Shown here piece after piece: positions 1 to 8,591 of a stretch of DNA of 64,000 nt; positions within the stretch are counted from its first letter, which is position 1, and every line of letters begins with the position of its first letter. Made by a program: the position numbers and the translations under genes. Under the pieces are notes generated by a model. That model was given only the letters and a program-made list of their open reading frames with translations. It was not told the origin of the DNA and ran no database searches. This DNA comes from CAWBRT01 sp050015355 (GTDB lineage: Bacteria > Acidobacteriota > Terriglobia > Terriglobales > Acidobacteriaceae): positions 17,081-81,080 of the forward strand of contig JBEKBO010000004.1 of assembly GCA_050015355.1 (NCBI GenBank), read 5' to 3'.

Positions 1-107
1 GGACAGTTTGTGCAAAAGTCCAATCCGGAGTACTTCAGTGGCCTGCCACCATTACCGACGGCGGGCCGCTATCCTGCGTGCTCCAGTGAATAGTAAGGAG
101 AACGTCT

Positions 108-1103
108 GTGAGTAAAAATGCTGCAATCGCCTTTTGCCTGGCTGCTTCCATCTGTGCCCTGGCGGTTACCGTGGCCAGCACCCATGACGGATTGGTTGAA
201 TTTGCCGGAGCACAGAGCAAGATATTTGAGACCGGAAAGGCGGATGCTGTTTTGTCTCTGCGGTCGCTGCAGGGCAGTGAGGGCGTTTATGCCGCGGGGC
301 CAGTGAAGGGCTTGGACGGTGAAATCACCATCTTCAACTCCCGTCCACATATCACGAAGATTCGCGGCGCAGGCTACACGGTTGACCATTCCTGGGACCA
401 TGATGCGATCTTCCTGGTTTGGAGTAATCAGCGGACGTGGCGCGACGTAGCGATCCCAGAGACCGTAAGCGGGTACCTCGAACTGCAAACATTCGTGAAG
501 GCGCAGGCTGAGGCGGCTGGGATCGACTCCTCCAGGCCATTTCCGTTCCTTCTTGCCGGAGCGCCGGCGGAGGTGGATTGGCACATTAATGTAGACAAGA
601 GCGAGGGCAAGCCCATCACCCAAGAGTTGTACGCCAAGTCGAAAGCCAACTATGTTATCAAGGGCGAGCAACTCGATATGATCGGCTTCTATTCTGAACA
701 TCATCCCGGCGTCTTCATCACCAAATACACGCCGGCCATTCAACCCGAAAGTGGACAGACCAACGCCCTTCACATTCACTTTATCTCGCGCAAGGTCGAG
801 GCGGCGGGGCATGTCGACGACATGACGTTGGGAAGCGGAATGGTGCTGCGCCTGCCGGTGGGCTCGCCGTCGTATTCGACCACCAGCTCCCAGTTGCCTT
901 GCGGGTCAATACAGAAAATACGGCCGTACTCAATGTCGGTGACGAAAAGATTGCCCGCCTCGTCGAATACGGGGCCTTCGAGAAACGAGTCGCCGGACAC
1001 ACCCAGTCGATTCGCGCGCGCCCAGGAGGTCAGTTCACCCTTGCGCCTGAATTTCTCTGGCATTCGGGTAAATACTTCAGTCATGCGAATTTCCGGTGTC
1101 TGA
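108..1103 (+). CDS. Exported acetolactate-decarboxylase-like protein, chimeric C-terminus
   Basis: The start is a GTG with AAGGAG seven bases upstream. The first ~25 residues look like a signal peptide. Residues ~70-250 resemble the alpha-acetolactate decarboxylase fold: there is a GLDGE stretch near residue 68, and an HIH followed eleven residues later by the His of GHVDD, matching the HxH...H metal-ligand spacing of that family. The family turns acetolactate into acetoin, but an exported copy may act on another substrate. After LRLP (about residue 250) the reading frame is the antisense of an SMP-30 gene (KGNWELVVEYDGEP on the other strand), so the last ~80 residues are not native. The true gene has probably lost only its last few codons. 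Function is inferred; the metal-ligand pattern is seen. Confidence 0.6.
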   Translation: MSKNAAIAFCLAASICALAVTVASTHDGLVEFAGAQSKIFETGKADAVLSLRSLQGSEGVYAAGPVKGLDGEITIFNSRPHITKIRGAGYTVDHSWDHDAIFLVWSNQRTWRDVAIPETVSGYLELQTFVKAQAEAAGIDSSRPFPFLLAGAPAEVDWHINVDKSEGKPITQELYAKSKANYVIKGEQLDMIGFYSEHHPGVFITKYTPAIQPESGQTNALHIHFISRKVEAAGHVDDMTLGSGMVLRLPVGSPSYSTTSSQLPCGSIQKIRPYSMSVTKRLPASSNTGPSRNESPDTPSRFARAQEVSSPLRLNFSGIRVNTSVMRISGV

Positions 1104-1117
1104 GTGAGCAGCATCAT
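857..1117 (-). pseudogene. SMP-30/gluconolactonase N-terminal fragment
   Basis: Reading leftward from an ATG at 1117 with AGGAGGG upstream, the first ~85 residues are a clear SMP-30/gluconolactonase/LRE-like start: SFLEGPVFDEAGNLFVTDIEYGRIF, then WELVVEYDGEPTG. That is the first blade of the calcium-dependent six-bladed propeller that hydrolyses sugar lactones. Similarity stops near 857-862, where the sequence becomes the 3' end of the convergent decarboxylase-like gene; the frame then runs as antisense to 776. About three quarters of the family's ~290 residues are missing, including most active-site residues, so it cannot be functional. Confidence 0.7.
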
Positions 1118-1536
1118 AATCCAGGCCCTCCTGTGCAGCTGTCAATTATGACCGAGCCAGCTGGCCTCCGCCAATTGGAATACCAAAACCATTGGCTCCG
1201 GAGAACAGCAGAAAACAAAGGAAATCATCCAGCTTCACGGCACCGACGATAGCTATGATTAGATTAGTGGCAGGATTCGCCCGCCGCTAGTTGCTAGTAA
1301 AGTACCTTCGATCGTGCAACACAGTTACCTGGAATTTCCGGCGGACGCTGGACGGTAGCAAAGACCGTGGTACAGCCGCATTGGAGAACGCAGCGTGGTT
1401 CTTCCTTTCCCACCGTTCGATGCGGCTGCGGGTTATACTAAAAGTCACACCACAACCGAGAGTCTCCAGTTATGACTGGATGAGAGAATCGCTGTGGGTT
1501 AGCTTGAACCTTAGGTTACAAAAGGATGGCATAACA
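1118..1536. other. Gene-free interval upstream of rpiB
   Basis: No supported gene is visible in these ~420 bases. A TATACT hexamer at 1434-1439 could be a -10 element for rpiB, but no good -35 lies 16-18 bases before it. A short inverted repeat CCAGT-TATG-ACTGG lies near 1468-1481. Nothing else stands out. Confidence 0.4.
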
Positions 1537-1995
1537 ATGAAAATTGCTGTGGGTGGAGACCATGCCGGATTTCCATTGAAGGCACGCGTGATCGAGACCG
1601 TTAAAGCTTTGGGGCATGAGGTCACAGATCACGGATGTCACGATCTTACGCCAGTTGACTTTCCCGATATAACTCGAAGAGTGTGTAAAGATGTCATCGA
1701 GAAAAAAGCTGACAGGGCTATTCTGGTTTGCGGTACTGGTGTCGGGGCAAGCATCGCAGCCAATAAGATGCCAGGTATTAGAGCGTCGGTGTGCCACGAC
1801 GTACATACTGCTCATCAATGCGTGGAGCATGATGATGTGAATGTAGTTTGTGTGGGGGCCAAAATTGTTGGGGAATGGCTGGTGTCCGACTTGATCGAAA
1901 GGTTCTTGCAAGCGGAATTCAGTACTGATGAAGATTGCAGACGGCGGGTCGACAAACTGCTCCAGATGGAAAAAGAATTTGCGCGGGGAGTGTAA
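1537..1995 (+). CDS. rpiB: Ribose-5-phosphate isomerase B / galactose-6-phosphate isomerase family (RpiB/LacAB)
   Basis: A 152-residue protein, the normal RpiB length. The start is the ATG at 1537, preceded by AAAGGATGG; a longer upstream frame lacks homology. Seen are the GGDHAG phosphate/substrate loop near residue 7, the catalytic CGTGVGASIAANK segment (Cys general base, near residue 66) and the VNVVCVGAKIVG strand. RpiB interconverts ribose-5-phosphate and ribulose-5-phosphate; relatives isomerise allose-, galactose- or other sugar phosphates. The ribokinase gene follows 140 bases downstream, so the two could feed a pentose or rarer sugar phosphate into the pentose-phosphate pathway. The usual HND before the VN strand reads EHDD here, so the exact substrate is open. 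Confidence 0.87.
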   Translation: MKIAVGGDHAGFPLKARVIETVKALGHEVTDHGCHDLTPVDFPDITRRVCKDVIEKKADRAILVCGTGVGASIAANKMPGIRASVCHDVHTAHQCVEHDDVNVVCVGAKIVGEWLVSDLIERFLQAEFSTDEDCRRRVDKLLQMEKEFARGV

Positions 1996-2135
1996 CAGTT
2001 CCGATGATTTGAAGAGACCAGAAAAGTTACAGCAGATAGTTGAGACTTTCTGTAGCAGAGCGAAATTTGCTTAATCGAAATGTACATGTGGGTCGCCGGC
2101 CGGGCGGTTTTAACTCTGGATCGAGTGGAGGAAGC

Positions 2136-3077
2136 GTGTTGGGAAAACCCGGGAAGCCAATACTAGTGATCGGAAGCCTCAATATGGATCTTGTTGCTGT
2201 TTCCGAACGTCTACCTGCCAAGGGAGAAACGATACTCGGCGACAAGTTTATGACCTTTCCCGGCGGAAAAGGGGGCAACCAGGCAACGGCGGCAGCAAAG
2301 TTGGGCGCGAAGGTATACATGGCAGGTTGTGTTGGTAACGACAGTTTTGGCGATGAGCTCTTGGCGAGCCTGCAGAGTAACGCGGTCCACACTCAATATA
2401 TTGAGCGACATGGCGAATCAACTGGGATCGCCCTAATTACAGTTGATGCTGCAGGAATGAACACAATCGTCGTCGTACCTGGGGCAAACAATAGCTGTGG
2501 TAGAGCGCAGGTAGATGCAGCCTTGTCAGGAGTTGGAGAGCCGGGAATTCTGATACTGCAACACGAGCTGCCCAAGCAAACGGTGGAATATGCAATCCGT
2601 GCTGCTCATCTGCAAGGGTGGGTGATAGTCGTCAATCCAGCTCCTGCCCGTCCGGTCTCAAGGGAGATGTTATCGATGGTTGACATATTGATTCCCAACG
2701 AGACTGAAGCGAGCACGATGACTGATCGAATGATAGAAAGCGAGCAGGATGCGATTCTGGCCGCAAAGGAGTTTGTGAACGCAGGGGTGGGTTGGGTGGT
2801 GATTACGCTAGGAAGCAAAGGCGCCGTATGCTGTAGCCAGGAGGAAAGCTGCTGCATAGAAGCTCTAAAGGTGAACGCTGTTGATACGACTGCCGCGGGC
2901 GATGCTTATATAGGTGCCTTAACTTTTGCACTTTCCGAGGGACGTCCGATGTTAGAAGGCTTGCATTTTGCCAGTGCAGCCGCCGCGTTCTCCGTCACTC
3001 GACGTGGGGCACAGCCTTCCTTGGGTACACGCAAAGAAATTGAGGAGTTCGTACGAGGGTTGCCAGTGCAACTGTAG
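2136..3077 (+). CDS. rbsK: Ribokinase (PfkB family)
   Basis: A 313-residue PfkB sugar kinase. I choose the GTG at 2136 because GTGGAGGA sits just upstream and homology begins immediately after (ILVIGSLNMDLV); the frame is open back to 2040 without family similarity. Seen are the N-terminal GGKGGNQATAAAKLG motif (PfkB signature 1, sugar binding) and the C-terminal DTTAAGDAYIGAL motif with the catalytic Asp and anion hole (usually DTTGAGD; here Ala replaces one Gly). It would phosphorylate ribose or a related sugar in the cytoplasm and hand it to RpiB upstream. No sugar ABC transporter lies beside it; the next transporter is the convergent TRAP set. Confidence 0.85.
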   Translation: MLGKPGKPILVIGSLNMDLVAVSERLPAKGETILGDKFMTFPGGKGGNQATAAAKLGAKVYMAGCVGNDSFGDELLASLQSNAVHTQYIERHGESTGIALITVDAAGMNTIVVVPGANNSCGRAQVDAALSGVGEPGILILQHELPKQTVEYAIRAAHLQGWVIVVNPAPARPVSREMLSMVDILIPNETEASTMTDRMIESEQDAILAAKEFVNAGVGWVVITLGSKGAVCCSQEESCCIEALKVNAVDTTAAGDAYIGALTFALSEGRPMLEGLHFASAAAAFSVTRRGAQPSLGTRKEIEEFVRGLPVQL

Positions 3078-3240
3078 GCCGTGCACACCGGTCCGCGAAA
3101 AGCGGGCACGTGACCTGCTTTTATCCATCAGAATGCCCACGGAAGGTCGCGCAGAATAGCGGCGCGAGGGCACGGGCCGCTGCCCTGAATGCGGGCGCTG
3201 GTTGACTCATGAACCAACAGAAGGCCCATCTGTGCGACAC

Positions 3241-4518
3241 CTATTTCGCCCCGCTCAGGCTCAAGCTCAGAGAGGGCAAGCAGATGATGGCTAACAGGCA
3301 GGCAAGCAGCAACACGTAGAAGGGAGCAAGCGCCCTGATGAGGGTTTCCACCTTGAGCCCCGATACGACGGAGCCGAGGTAGAGGCATATCCCCACAGGG
3401 GGGGCAAGCAGTCCGATCGCCAGATTCGTAGCCATAATCACGCCGAAATGAATGGGACTGTAACCTACGCTCTGGGCCAAGGGCAGGAGCAACGGCGTCA
3501 TCACTATTATGGTAAACCCGGGGTTCAGGAAGCAGCCTGCCAGCAGCAGCACCAGATTGATGAGCAACATGATCAGGAAGGAACTGCTGGTAAGGCCGTG
3601 CATGAACTGCGCAACAGCGTGGGGAATGCCGTCAATGGTCATTAAGTTCGAGAACAGCAATGCAGCCGACAGTTCCAGGGCCACAATGCCGCAGGTGCGC
3701 CCGCCATGGTAAAACAAATTGTAAAATTTCTTCCCGTCCAACTCCCTGAGCAACAGAGCTCCTACCAAAATGGCATAGAGAAGCGCCACAGCGGATGCTT
3801 CCGTCGGAGTGAAATACCCGGTTATGATGCCGCCCATGATGATCACCGGCGTGACCAATGCCACAAAGCCGAATTTCGCCGTGTGCAAGATGTTGGAGAA
3901 GCTAAAGGGCAGCGTGTTTTTCCATTTGTTCTTAACGCCAAGGACGGTGTTATAGGTAATCAACACAATAGCGACCAGAAACCCCGGCAACAGTCCTGCC
4001 ATCAGTTGCGTCCCCACGGAGAGTCCCGCGACGGTGGCGTAGATGATTAGAAGAAGACTTGGAGGAACGATGACAGCCATGGTCGATGCGGCCACTGTAA
4101 CCGCAGTAGCGTAGGTTAAGGGGTAGCCACCCTTTGTCATTGCACCGATGAAGATCGCCCCCAGAGCTCCCACATCGGCCGCCGAAGATCCTGACATGCC
4201 GCCAAATATCAAACTGGTCACGATGTTCACGGACCCTAAGGATCCCGGCAGAAAACCCACCAGGGATTCGGAAAAATCGAATATCCTGCGTGACATGCCG
4301 CCGTAGGTCATGGCGAAGCCAGCCAGCATGAACAGGGGGATAGCCACCAGGATATAGTTATCCAAAGAACGGTAAAACAGGGTGGCCATAGTCGCGAGCG
4401 GATAAGTATCAAAGGCGAAGACGGAAACCATCATCCCCAGGAACATGCTCGCGGAAATCGGCACCCCAATAAAAATGAAGAACGCGAAAAGAATGACCGT
4501 CAAATAGGTCGCGTTCAT
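3241..4518 (-). CDS. dctM: TRAP transporter large permease (DctM)
   Basis: A 425-residue, very hydrophobic protein with about a dozen membrane segments, the standard DctM length. Seen are FGGMSGSSAADVGALG (the conserved loop of the DctM domain) near residue 107, the FTPTEASAVALLYA segment near residue 240, and GLLAPPVGICLYLGSVVSG near the C-terminus. It forms the sodium-coupled translocation channel of a tripartite ATP-independent periplasmic importer for C4-dicarboxylates, sugar acids or similar carboxylates. It overlaps the DctQ gene by four bases (stop/start ATGA), so the two are translationally coupled. Confidence 0.93.
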   Translation of the reverse strand: MNATYLTVILFAFFIFIGVPISASMFLGMMVSVFAFDTYPLATMATLFYRSLDNYILVAIPLFMLAGFAMTYGGMSRRIFDFSESLVGFLPGSLGSVNIVTSLIFGGMSGSSAADVGALGAIFIGAMTKGGYPLTYATAVTVAASTMAVIVPPSLLLIIYATVAGLSVGTQLMAGLLPGFLVAIVLITYNTVLGVKNKWKNTLPFSFSNILHTAKFGFVALVTPVIIMGGIITGYFTPTEASAVALLYAILVGALLLRELDGKKFYNLFYHGGRTCGIVALELSAALLFSNLMTIDGIPHAVAQFMHGLTSSSFLIMLLINLVLLLAGCFLNPGFTIIVMTPLLLPLAQSVGYSPIHFGVIMATNLAIGLLAPPVGICLYLGSVVSGLKVETLIRALAPFYVLLLACLLAIICLPSLSLSLSGAK

Positions 4519-5066
4519 GCGGCACCTTTAGCTGAATCGCCGGATGCGGGAAGTTTTTCATCCCAGTGGCGCAGCCGGTAGACTATATCCTGGACCAAGC
4601 GAATGCAGGTCAGACCGTAGCCGAAGGGCACGGCGGCTATAAACACAAACATGGGGAAATCAAAACCAGGCGCGGAAGTGCCCATGCTGTGGTGCATCAA
4701 GGTCAGATTTAGCCCGACATAAAAGAAAAACGCCGCGAAGCAAAGGAAGAGCACTTGACTGCTCAGCCATATAATTTTCGGATTCAGAGGAAGTTTATTG
4801 GCAAAGAAATCGACCCTAATGTGTTGGTTATCTTTAGCCGCTGCGGCAATTCCGATGCAGCAGAACCAGATGAAAAGATATTTCCCGAGCTCCTCGGCGA
4901 AAACCGTGTCGAAGTGGACGTGACGGTACACAATCCCCGTCAGAATGTCTAGCAACAAGAACACGCCGAGAAGCAGGAGAAGGATTTGCTCCAGCTGATC
5001 TGTGACCACATACCAGAATCCCCGTCGTTTTGAATCAACCTGTTGCTTCGTCATAGCATTCCACAC
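4515..5066 (-). CDS. dctQ: TRAP transporter small permease (DctQ)
   Basis: A 183-residue membrane protein with four predicted helices, the typical DctQ size. It carries family features such as VFAEELGKYLFIWFCCIGIAAA after helix 2 and the DFFANKLP loop. DctQ binds DctM and is needed for TRAP transport. The first ATG is at 5066; a second in-frame ATG at 5054 (MTKQQVD) is equally possible. Its 3' end overlaps dctM. It is separated from the binding-protein gene by ~145 bases containing a likely terminator. Confidence 0.88.
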   Translation of the reverse strand: MWNAMTKQQVDSKRRGFWYVVTDQLEQILLLLLGVFLLLDILTGIVYRHVHFDTVFAEELGKYLFIWFCCIGIAAAAKDNQHIRVDFFANKLPLNPKIIWLSSQVLFLCFAAFFFYVGLNLTLMHHSMGTSAPGFDFPMFVFIAAVPFGYGLTCIRLVQDIVYRLRHWDEKLPASGDSAKGAA

Positions 5067-5127
5067 CTGTTCTCGAACACAGTTCGGACGGAGGTAGATT
5101 CTCCCTTTGTAAGGACAGTGGGACTTT

Positions 5128-5163
5128 ATAAAAAAGGGCTCGCCCTTCTAGGCATCAGGGCGA
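5128..5163 (-). terminator. Stem-loop plus T-run after dctP
   Basis: On the minus strand the sequence can form TCGCCCT...AGGGCGA (7-bp arms at 5157-5163 and 5140-5146), or alternatively AAGGG-CGAG-CCCTT, followed by a run of six T and then ATAAAG. It lies between the stop of dctP and the start of dctQ. It resembles a leaky Rho-independent terminator, which would give the binding protein more transcript than the membrane subunits. Confidence 0.55.
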
Positions 5164-5210
5164 ACCGCTCTTCAGTTTGTATGATCATCCGGCGCGTTCT
5201 TACACCTATG

Positions 5211-6242
5211 CTAGTACTTATTCACCGCAGCCTTAAAGTCATCCACGAATTTCTGGCCGTAGATTCTGGTGTAAGTCTGCCAGACGGGTTCCACCGCCTT
5301 TTTCATGGCTTCCCTGGCCTGTGCGTCCACAACGTTCATCTGCATGCCGCCCTTAGTCGTCAGAAACTCACGTCTCTCCTTGACGTCTTTCTTGACCAAG
5401 CCAGCTTCGAACTGAACCGACTCCTTAGCCACTCTTTCTAGGACTGAGCGTTGTTGTGGGGTCAGTTTGTTCCACCAGGGCAGATTGACCATGACCACCT
5501 CAAAGTCGGTGGCGTAATCCCAGATCGAGAGGTATTTTTGCACCTCCATATATTTATTAGCGAAGATGACAGTCTCGGCGTTTTCCTGACCATCGATCGT
5601 CTTGAGCTGCAATGCGTTATAGACCTCGCCGACAGCCATGGGCACCGGCTTTGCCCCCAGCGCATTCATGACATCTGTATAAATCTTGCTGGTCTGGACG
5701 CGTATCCTCATGTCCTTCAGGTCTTGAAGGTTGCGTACCGGCTGTTTGCTGTTGGTTAATTGCCGGAATCCTCGCGGCCACCATGCAATTACCTTGAGGT
5801 TTTTTGTCTCAAGCCGCTTGCCGATTTCATCGAGAATGGGTGGCTTGGCGTCGGCAAAGGCGATTTCTTGGTCGAGACTCTTGAACATAAAAGGAAGGCT
5901 GACAACGGAGGTCTGCGGCACCATGTTGTCCAGATAGGCAGAGCTCGTGATTTCCAGCTGGATTGTTCCCTGCTGGGTCATTTCGATTTCGGCCGCCCCA
6001 TTCGTCCCGGAGAGCACGCCCGAATGATAAACCTTGGGAACGATGGAACCGTTGCTGTATTCCGTAATCTTTTTCCCCATCCACTCGGCGCCGTCGACGA
6101 GGATGTCTCCGGGCAGGTTGACCAGTGAGATCCTCATTTGCAAGGGGGGTTCTGCCTGAGACGGCACAGCCGTAAACACCATGCCGAACAAGAGCGCCGC
6201 CGACAAAAGATAGACCCACGGTTTTCTCTTCAATTCTCTCAT
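5211..6242 (-). CDS. dctP: TRAP transporter substrate-binding protein (DctP)
   Basis: A 343-residue periplasmic protein with a classic signal peptide ending around SQAE. The ATG at 6242 is chosen because GAGGAGAGAAGAAG lies directly upstream; the frame is open 15 codons further without a ribosome site. Seen are the DctP landmarks LVDGAEWMGKKI, the NSKQPVRNLQDLKDMRIRVQ stretch around the substrate-anchoring Arg, and the EVYNALQLKTIDGQEN block. It captures a carboxylate and delivers it to DctQ/DctM encoded downstream. The ligand cannot be told from sequence alone; nearby sugar-kinase and lactonase genes suggest a sugar acid, which is inference. Confidence 0.92.
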   Translation of the reverse strand: MRELKRKPWVYLLSAALLFGMVFTAVPSQAEPPLQMRISLVNLPGDILVDGAEWMGKKITEYSNGSIVPKVYHSGVLSGTNGAAEIEMTQQGTIQLEITSSAYLDNMVPQTSVVSLPFMFKSLDQEIAFADAKPPILDEIGKRLETKNLKVIAWWPRGFRQLTNSKQPVRNLQDLKDMRIRVQTSKIYTDVMNALGAKPVPMAVGEVYNALQLKTIDGQENAETVIFANKYMEVQKYLSIWDYATDFEVVMVNLPWWNKLTPQQRSVLERVAKESVQFEAGLVKKDVKERREFLTTKGGMQMNVVDAQAREAMKKAVEPVWQTYTRIYGQKFVDDFKAAVNKY

Positions 6243-6294
6243 CTTCTTCTCTCCTCTATTTCGTATGGGTGTCCATTTTCCCAACACAATTCAA

Positions 6295-6665
6295 CTACGC
6301 GCTTTCCCGCTCCACGGCCTTCATGATCCGGCCGCTTTTCATGACCCATGTGACGCGCTCAAGACCCGCGATAACTTCTGCAGGATTTCCCGCCACGCAG
6401 ATGAAGTCGGCAACTCTTCTCGGCTCGAGGCTCCCCAGTTCGTCGCTCAGACCGCAGATTGCAGTGCCGCTCAACGTGGCTGCGGTAACGGCCTGCAGCG
6501 GTATAGCCCCATTTCCAAGAGATAGGCCGCCTCCTGTGGCAGCCGCCCACTCGTCGGTGTCCAGACTATGCTCATTCCCTCAGCGGTTTGAGATATTGGG
6601 CTGACATAATACTGCTGGTCTAACCGCGCGGCAATGAGTTTCAGCAAATATCGGAATAGCGCTGT
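6295..6665 (-). pseudogene. Amidohydrolase C-terminal remnant, frameshifted
   Basis: Read leftward, one frame gives PLQAVTAATLSGTAICGL, then ELGSLEP, VADFICVAGNP and ERVTWVMKSGRIMKAVE before a TAG at 6295-6297. This is the typical C-terminus of metal-dependent amidohydrolases (LxAAT..A..LG, GSLEPGKxADLIVxDGNP, VxxVMKxGRI). Just upstream, a different frame reads GRLPQEAAYLLEMGL, the piece that should precede PLQAV, so a single-base loss lies at about 6501-6511. Further upstream similarity is uncertain and a stop follows near 6666. The N-terminal ~300 residues with the metal ligands are absent. It sits directly upstream of dctP and may once have been its operon partner. Confidence 0.65.
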
Positions 6666-6882
6666 TCATAACAGTGCCGTCGCAAACGCCGTTTCCCCGG
6701 CATCCCCGGACCTCACCACTTCCCATGCTCTTGTAATTTTAAGATTGAAAGCTAAGCGTTTGAAAATAAGCCGGTTAACGATCTTTTCTTCTGGACGGAT
6801 GTGCGCCAACTGACCGTCTTGGAGGAAGTCGTCGTTTACTTGGTGATAGAACTGTAGTCCTGTAGCTATTCGAGGTGAGCCC

Positions 6883-7326
6883 ATGGCAGAGGCAACAAAC
6901 TATACCGCTTATTGCGGCTTGTACTGTTTTGATTGCAATCGATCGAAAAGCGAGTTTTTTCGGTTGATTGCGGACATGGAGCAATGGCTGACAGCCCTGA
7001 AATTTGATCAGTATGCCGCCTACAAGGCATCAACGAATCCGCAGTTTGCCGAGTATCCTGCTTTCCGCCGTGTGCTGAAAAGTGCCAAAGATTTGGCATG
7101 CGTAACCTGTAGAGATGAAGCCAACACTTCTCCCTGCCGGATAAGGAAATGTGTCTTGGACAAGGGCATTGCCGGTTGCTGGGATTGTGCAAGTGCCTCC
7201 AGTTGCGAGCTCCTAGCACCGCTCTTTAGAGCGCATTCCTCTCTGGCACACAACCACAGGTGTATTCGGGAGCACGGCATTGACAACTGGAGTGACAAAC
7301 GGGGCAAGCACTACAGTTGGGATTAA
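6883..7326 (+). CDS. DUF3795 domain protein, Cys-rich
   Basis: A 147-residue protein beginning TAYCGLYCFDCNRSKSEFF, the hallmark of DUF3795 (YCGLYCGDC...). Further Cys pairs occur at CVTCRDE, SPCRIRKCVLDKG and CWDCASASSC, giving eleven Cys that probably bind zinc or an iron-sulfur cluster. The family has no established role. It is flanked by two gene remnants and has no operon partner, so context gives no function. The ATG has GAGGTG upstream. Confidence 0.75.
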   Translation: MAEATNYTAYCGLYCFDCNRSKSEFFRLIADMEQWLTALKFDQYAAYKASTNPQFAEYPAFRRVLKSAKDLACVTCRDEANTSPCRIRKCVLDKGIAGCWDCASASSCELLAPLFRAHSSLAHNHRCIREHGIDNWSDKRGKHYSWD

Positions 7327-7460
7327 TAGCAGATGAATTGTCCGTCGTCCTCGGCAATGTGGGCCCATTACACAAAAAGGCAGCAGGCTTCCGGGTCAAC
7401 GCCAAATTGTTTTTCTCCAGCCGGCGTCATGGTGTAATATTGCTGCCGATTATCCATGAC

Positions 7461-7553
7461 ATGGGACTGATCGCTTGGTTGCCTTCCTACTTAAAGGTAT
7501 CTCGCGGGTTTTCCTTCAGCCAGATGGGACTATTGTCCTCACTGCTTAGGGAA
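7461..7553 (+). pseudogene. MFS transporter internal fragment
   Basis: About 30 residues (MGLIAWLPSYLKVSRGFSFSQ, then MGLLSSL) match the loop after the central helices of anion:cation symporter (ACS) MFS carriers. The intact MFS gene at 47.7 kb has the same stretch (MMSWLPQYLKVARGFSWAK, then MGFFSSL). No other part of an MFS protein is visible on either side, so this is a short relic. The surrounding frame (7317-7562) has no other family similarity. Confidence 0.6.
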
Positions 7554-7563
7554 AGGCACTGAT

Positions 7564-8544
7564 ATGGACTACTATCAACTGAACCGGACCGATCTGCGGG
7601 TATCCCGCATCGGTCTCGGCACGATGACCTTCGGCAGACCAGTCGATCAGGCTACTGCCATTCGTATGGTCGAGCGTTGCATTGAAGCTGGAATCAATTT
7701 CTTCGATAGCGCCAACGCATATCAGCACGGAGCAGCGGAGAGCTTGCTGGGAAATGCGCTTCGCGGCAAGCGTAAAGACGTGGTTTTGGGCACCAAGGTC
7801 CATCACAAGATGGGCGACGGGCCTGACGATGCCGGGCTCTCGAAACGTGCCATCTTCCGCGCCGTTGAAGATAGCCTGCGGCGGCTCCAGACGGATTACC
7901 TCGACATCTACTACCTGCACGAGCCGGATACCAACGTTCCCATAGAGGAGTCCCTGGAGGCGATGAACGCTCTTATCTGCCAGGGGAAGGTTCGTTACAT
8001 GGCGACTTCCAACTATGCTAGCTGGCAGGTCTGCGAGATGCACTGGATTGCCGAAAAGAATCGCTATCAGGCTCCGGTCATTGCTCAGCCGATGTATAGC
8101 CTGGTGGCCCGGGGTATAGAACAGGAATTCCTGCCGATGTCCAAACGCCTGGGGGTCTCGACCATTGCTTACAATCCGCTGGCGGGTGGCTTGCTTTCCG
8201 GCAAACACGATCTGAAAACGGTCACTCCGGGCGGCCGGTTTGATTCGTCATTCTGGGGAATAACGCTATACCAAGAGCGTTACTGGCATGAGCAGACCTT
8301 CAATGCCGTGGAGCAGTTGAAGAAGATTGCGGCTGGCGCCGGACGTAGCTTGCCCAGTCTGGCCTTCAACTGGATGTTGCACCACACCGAGGTCGACGGA
8401 ATGATCTTGGGCGCGTCGCGCATGGAGCAACTGGAGGAAAACCTCAAGTCATGTGAAGAAGGTCCGCTTAGCCCGGAGACCATCAGGGCTTGCGATGAGG
8501 TCTGGCAGGCGTTCCGCGGGCCGGTCCCCATCTACAATCGGTAA
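7564..8544 (+). CDS. Aldo/keto reductase
   Basis: A 326-residue (alpha/beta)8-barrel oxidoreductase of the YajO/Tas-like type. Seen are GLGTMTFG at the N-terminus, FFDSANAYQHGAAESLLG (catalytic Asp and Tyr), LGTKVHHK (catalytic Lys), DYLDIYYLHEPD (His of the tetrad) and YNPLAGGLLSGKH. It reduces aldehydes or ketones, or oxidises the corresponding alcohols, with NADP(H) in the cytosol. Fe-alcohol dehydrogenase and aldehyde dehydrogenase genes follow on the same strand with gaps of 47 and 8 bases, so the three likely form an operon oxidising an alcohol or sugar through aldehyde to acid. Confidence 0.9.
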   Translation: MDYYQLNRTDLRVSRIGLGTMTFGRPVDQATAIRMVERCIEAGINFFDSANAYQHGAAESLLGNALRGKRKDVVLGTKVHHKMGDGPDDAGLSKRAIFRAVEDSLRRLQTDYLDIYYLHEPDTNVPIEESLEAMNALICQGKVRYMATSNYASWQVCEMHWIAEKNRYQAPVIAQPMYSLVARGIEQEFLPMSKRLGVSTIAYNPLAGGLLSGKHDLKTVTPGGRFDSSFWGITLYQERYWHEQTFNAVEQLKKIAAGAGRSLPSLAFNWMLHHTEVDGMILGASRMEQLEENLKSCEEGPLSPETIRACDEVWQAFRGPVPIYNR

Positions 8545-8591
8545 CGCACAGAACCTGACCCGGTTGGGCTCCCGTACTACGAGGCAATCCT

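Noticed and set aside
69..812. Long 247-codon frame on the minus strand
   Set aside because: It is antisense to the decarboxylase-like gene, has no ribosome site and no family motifs.
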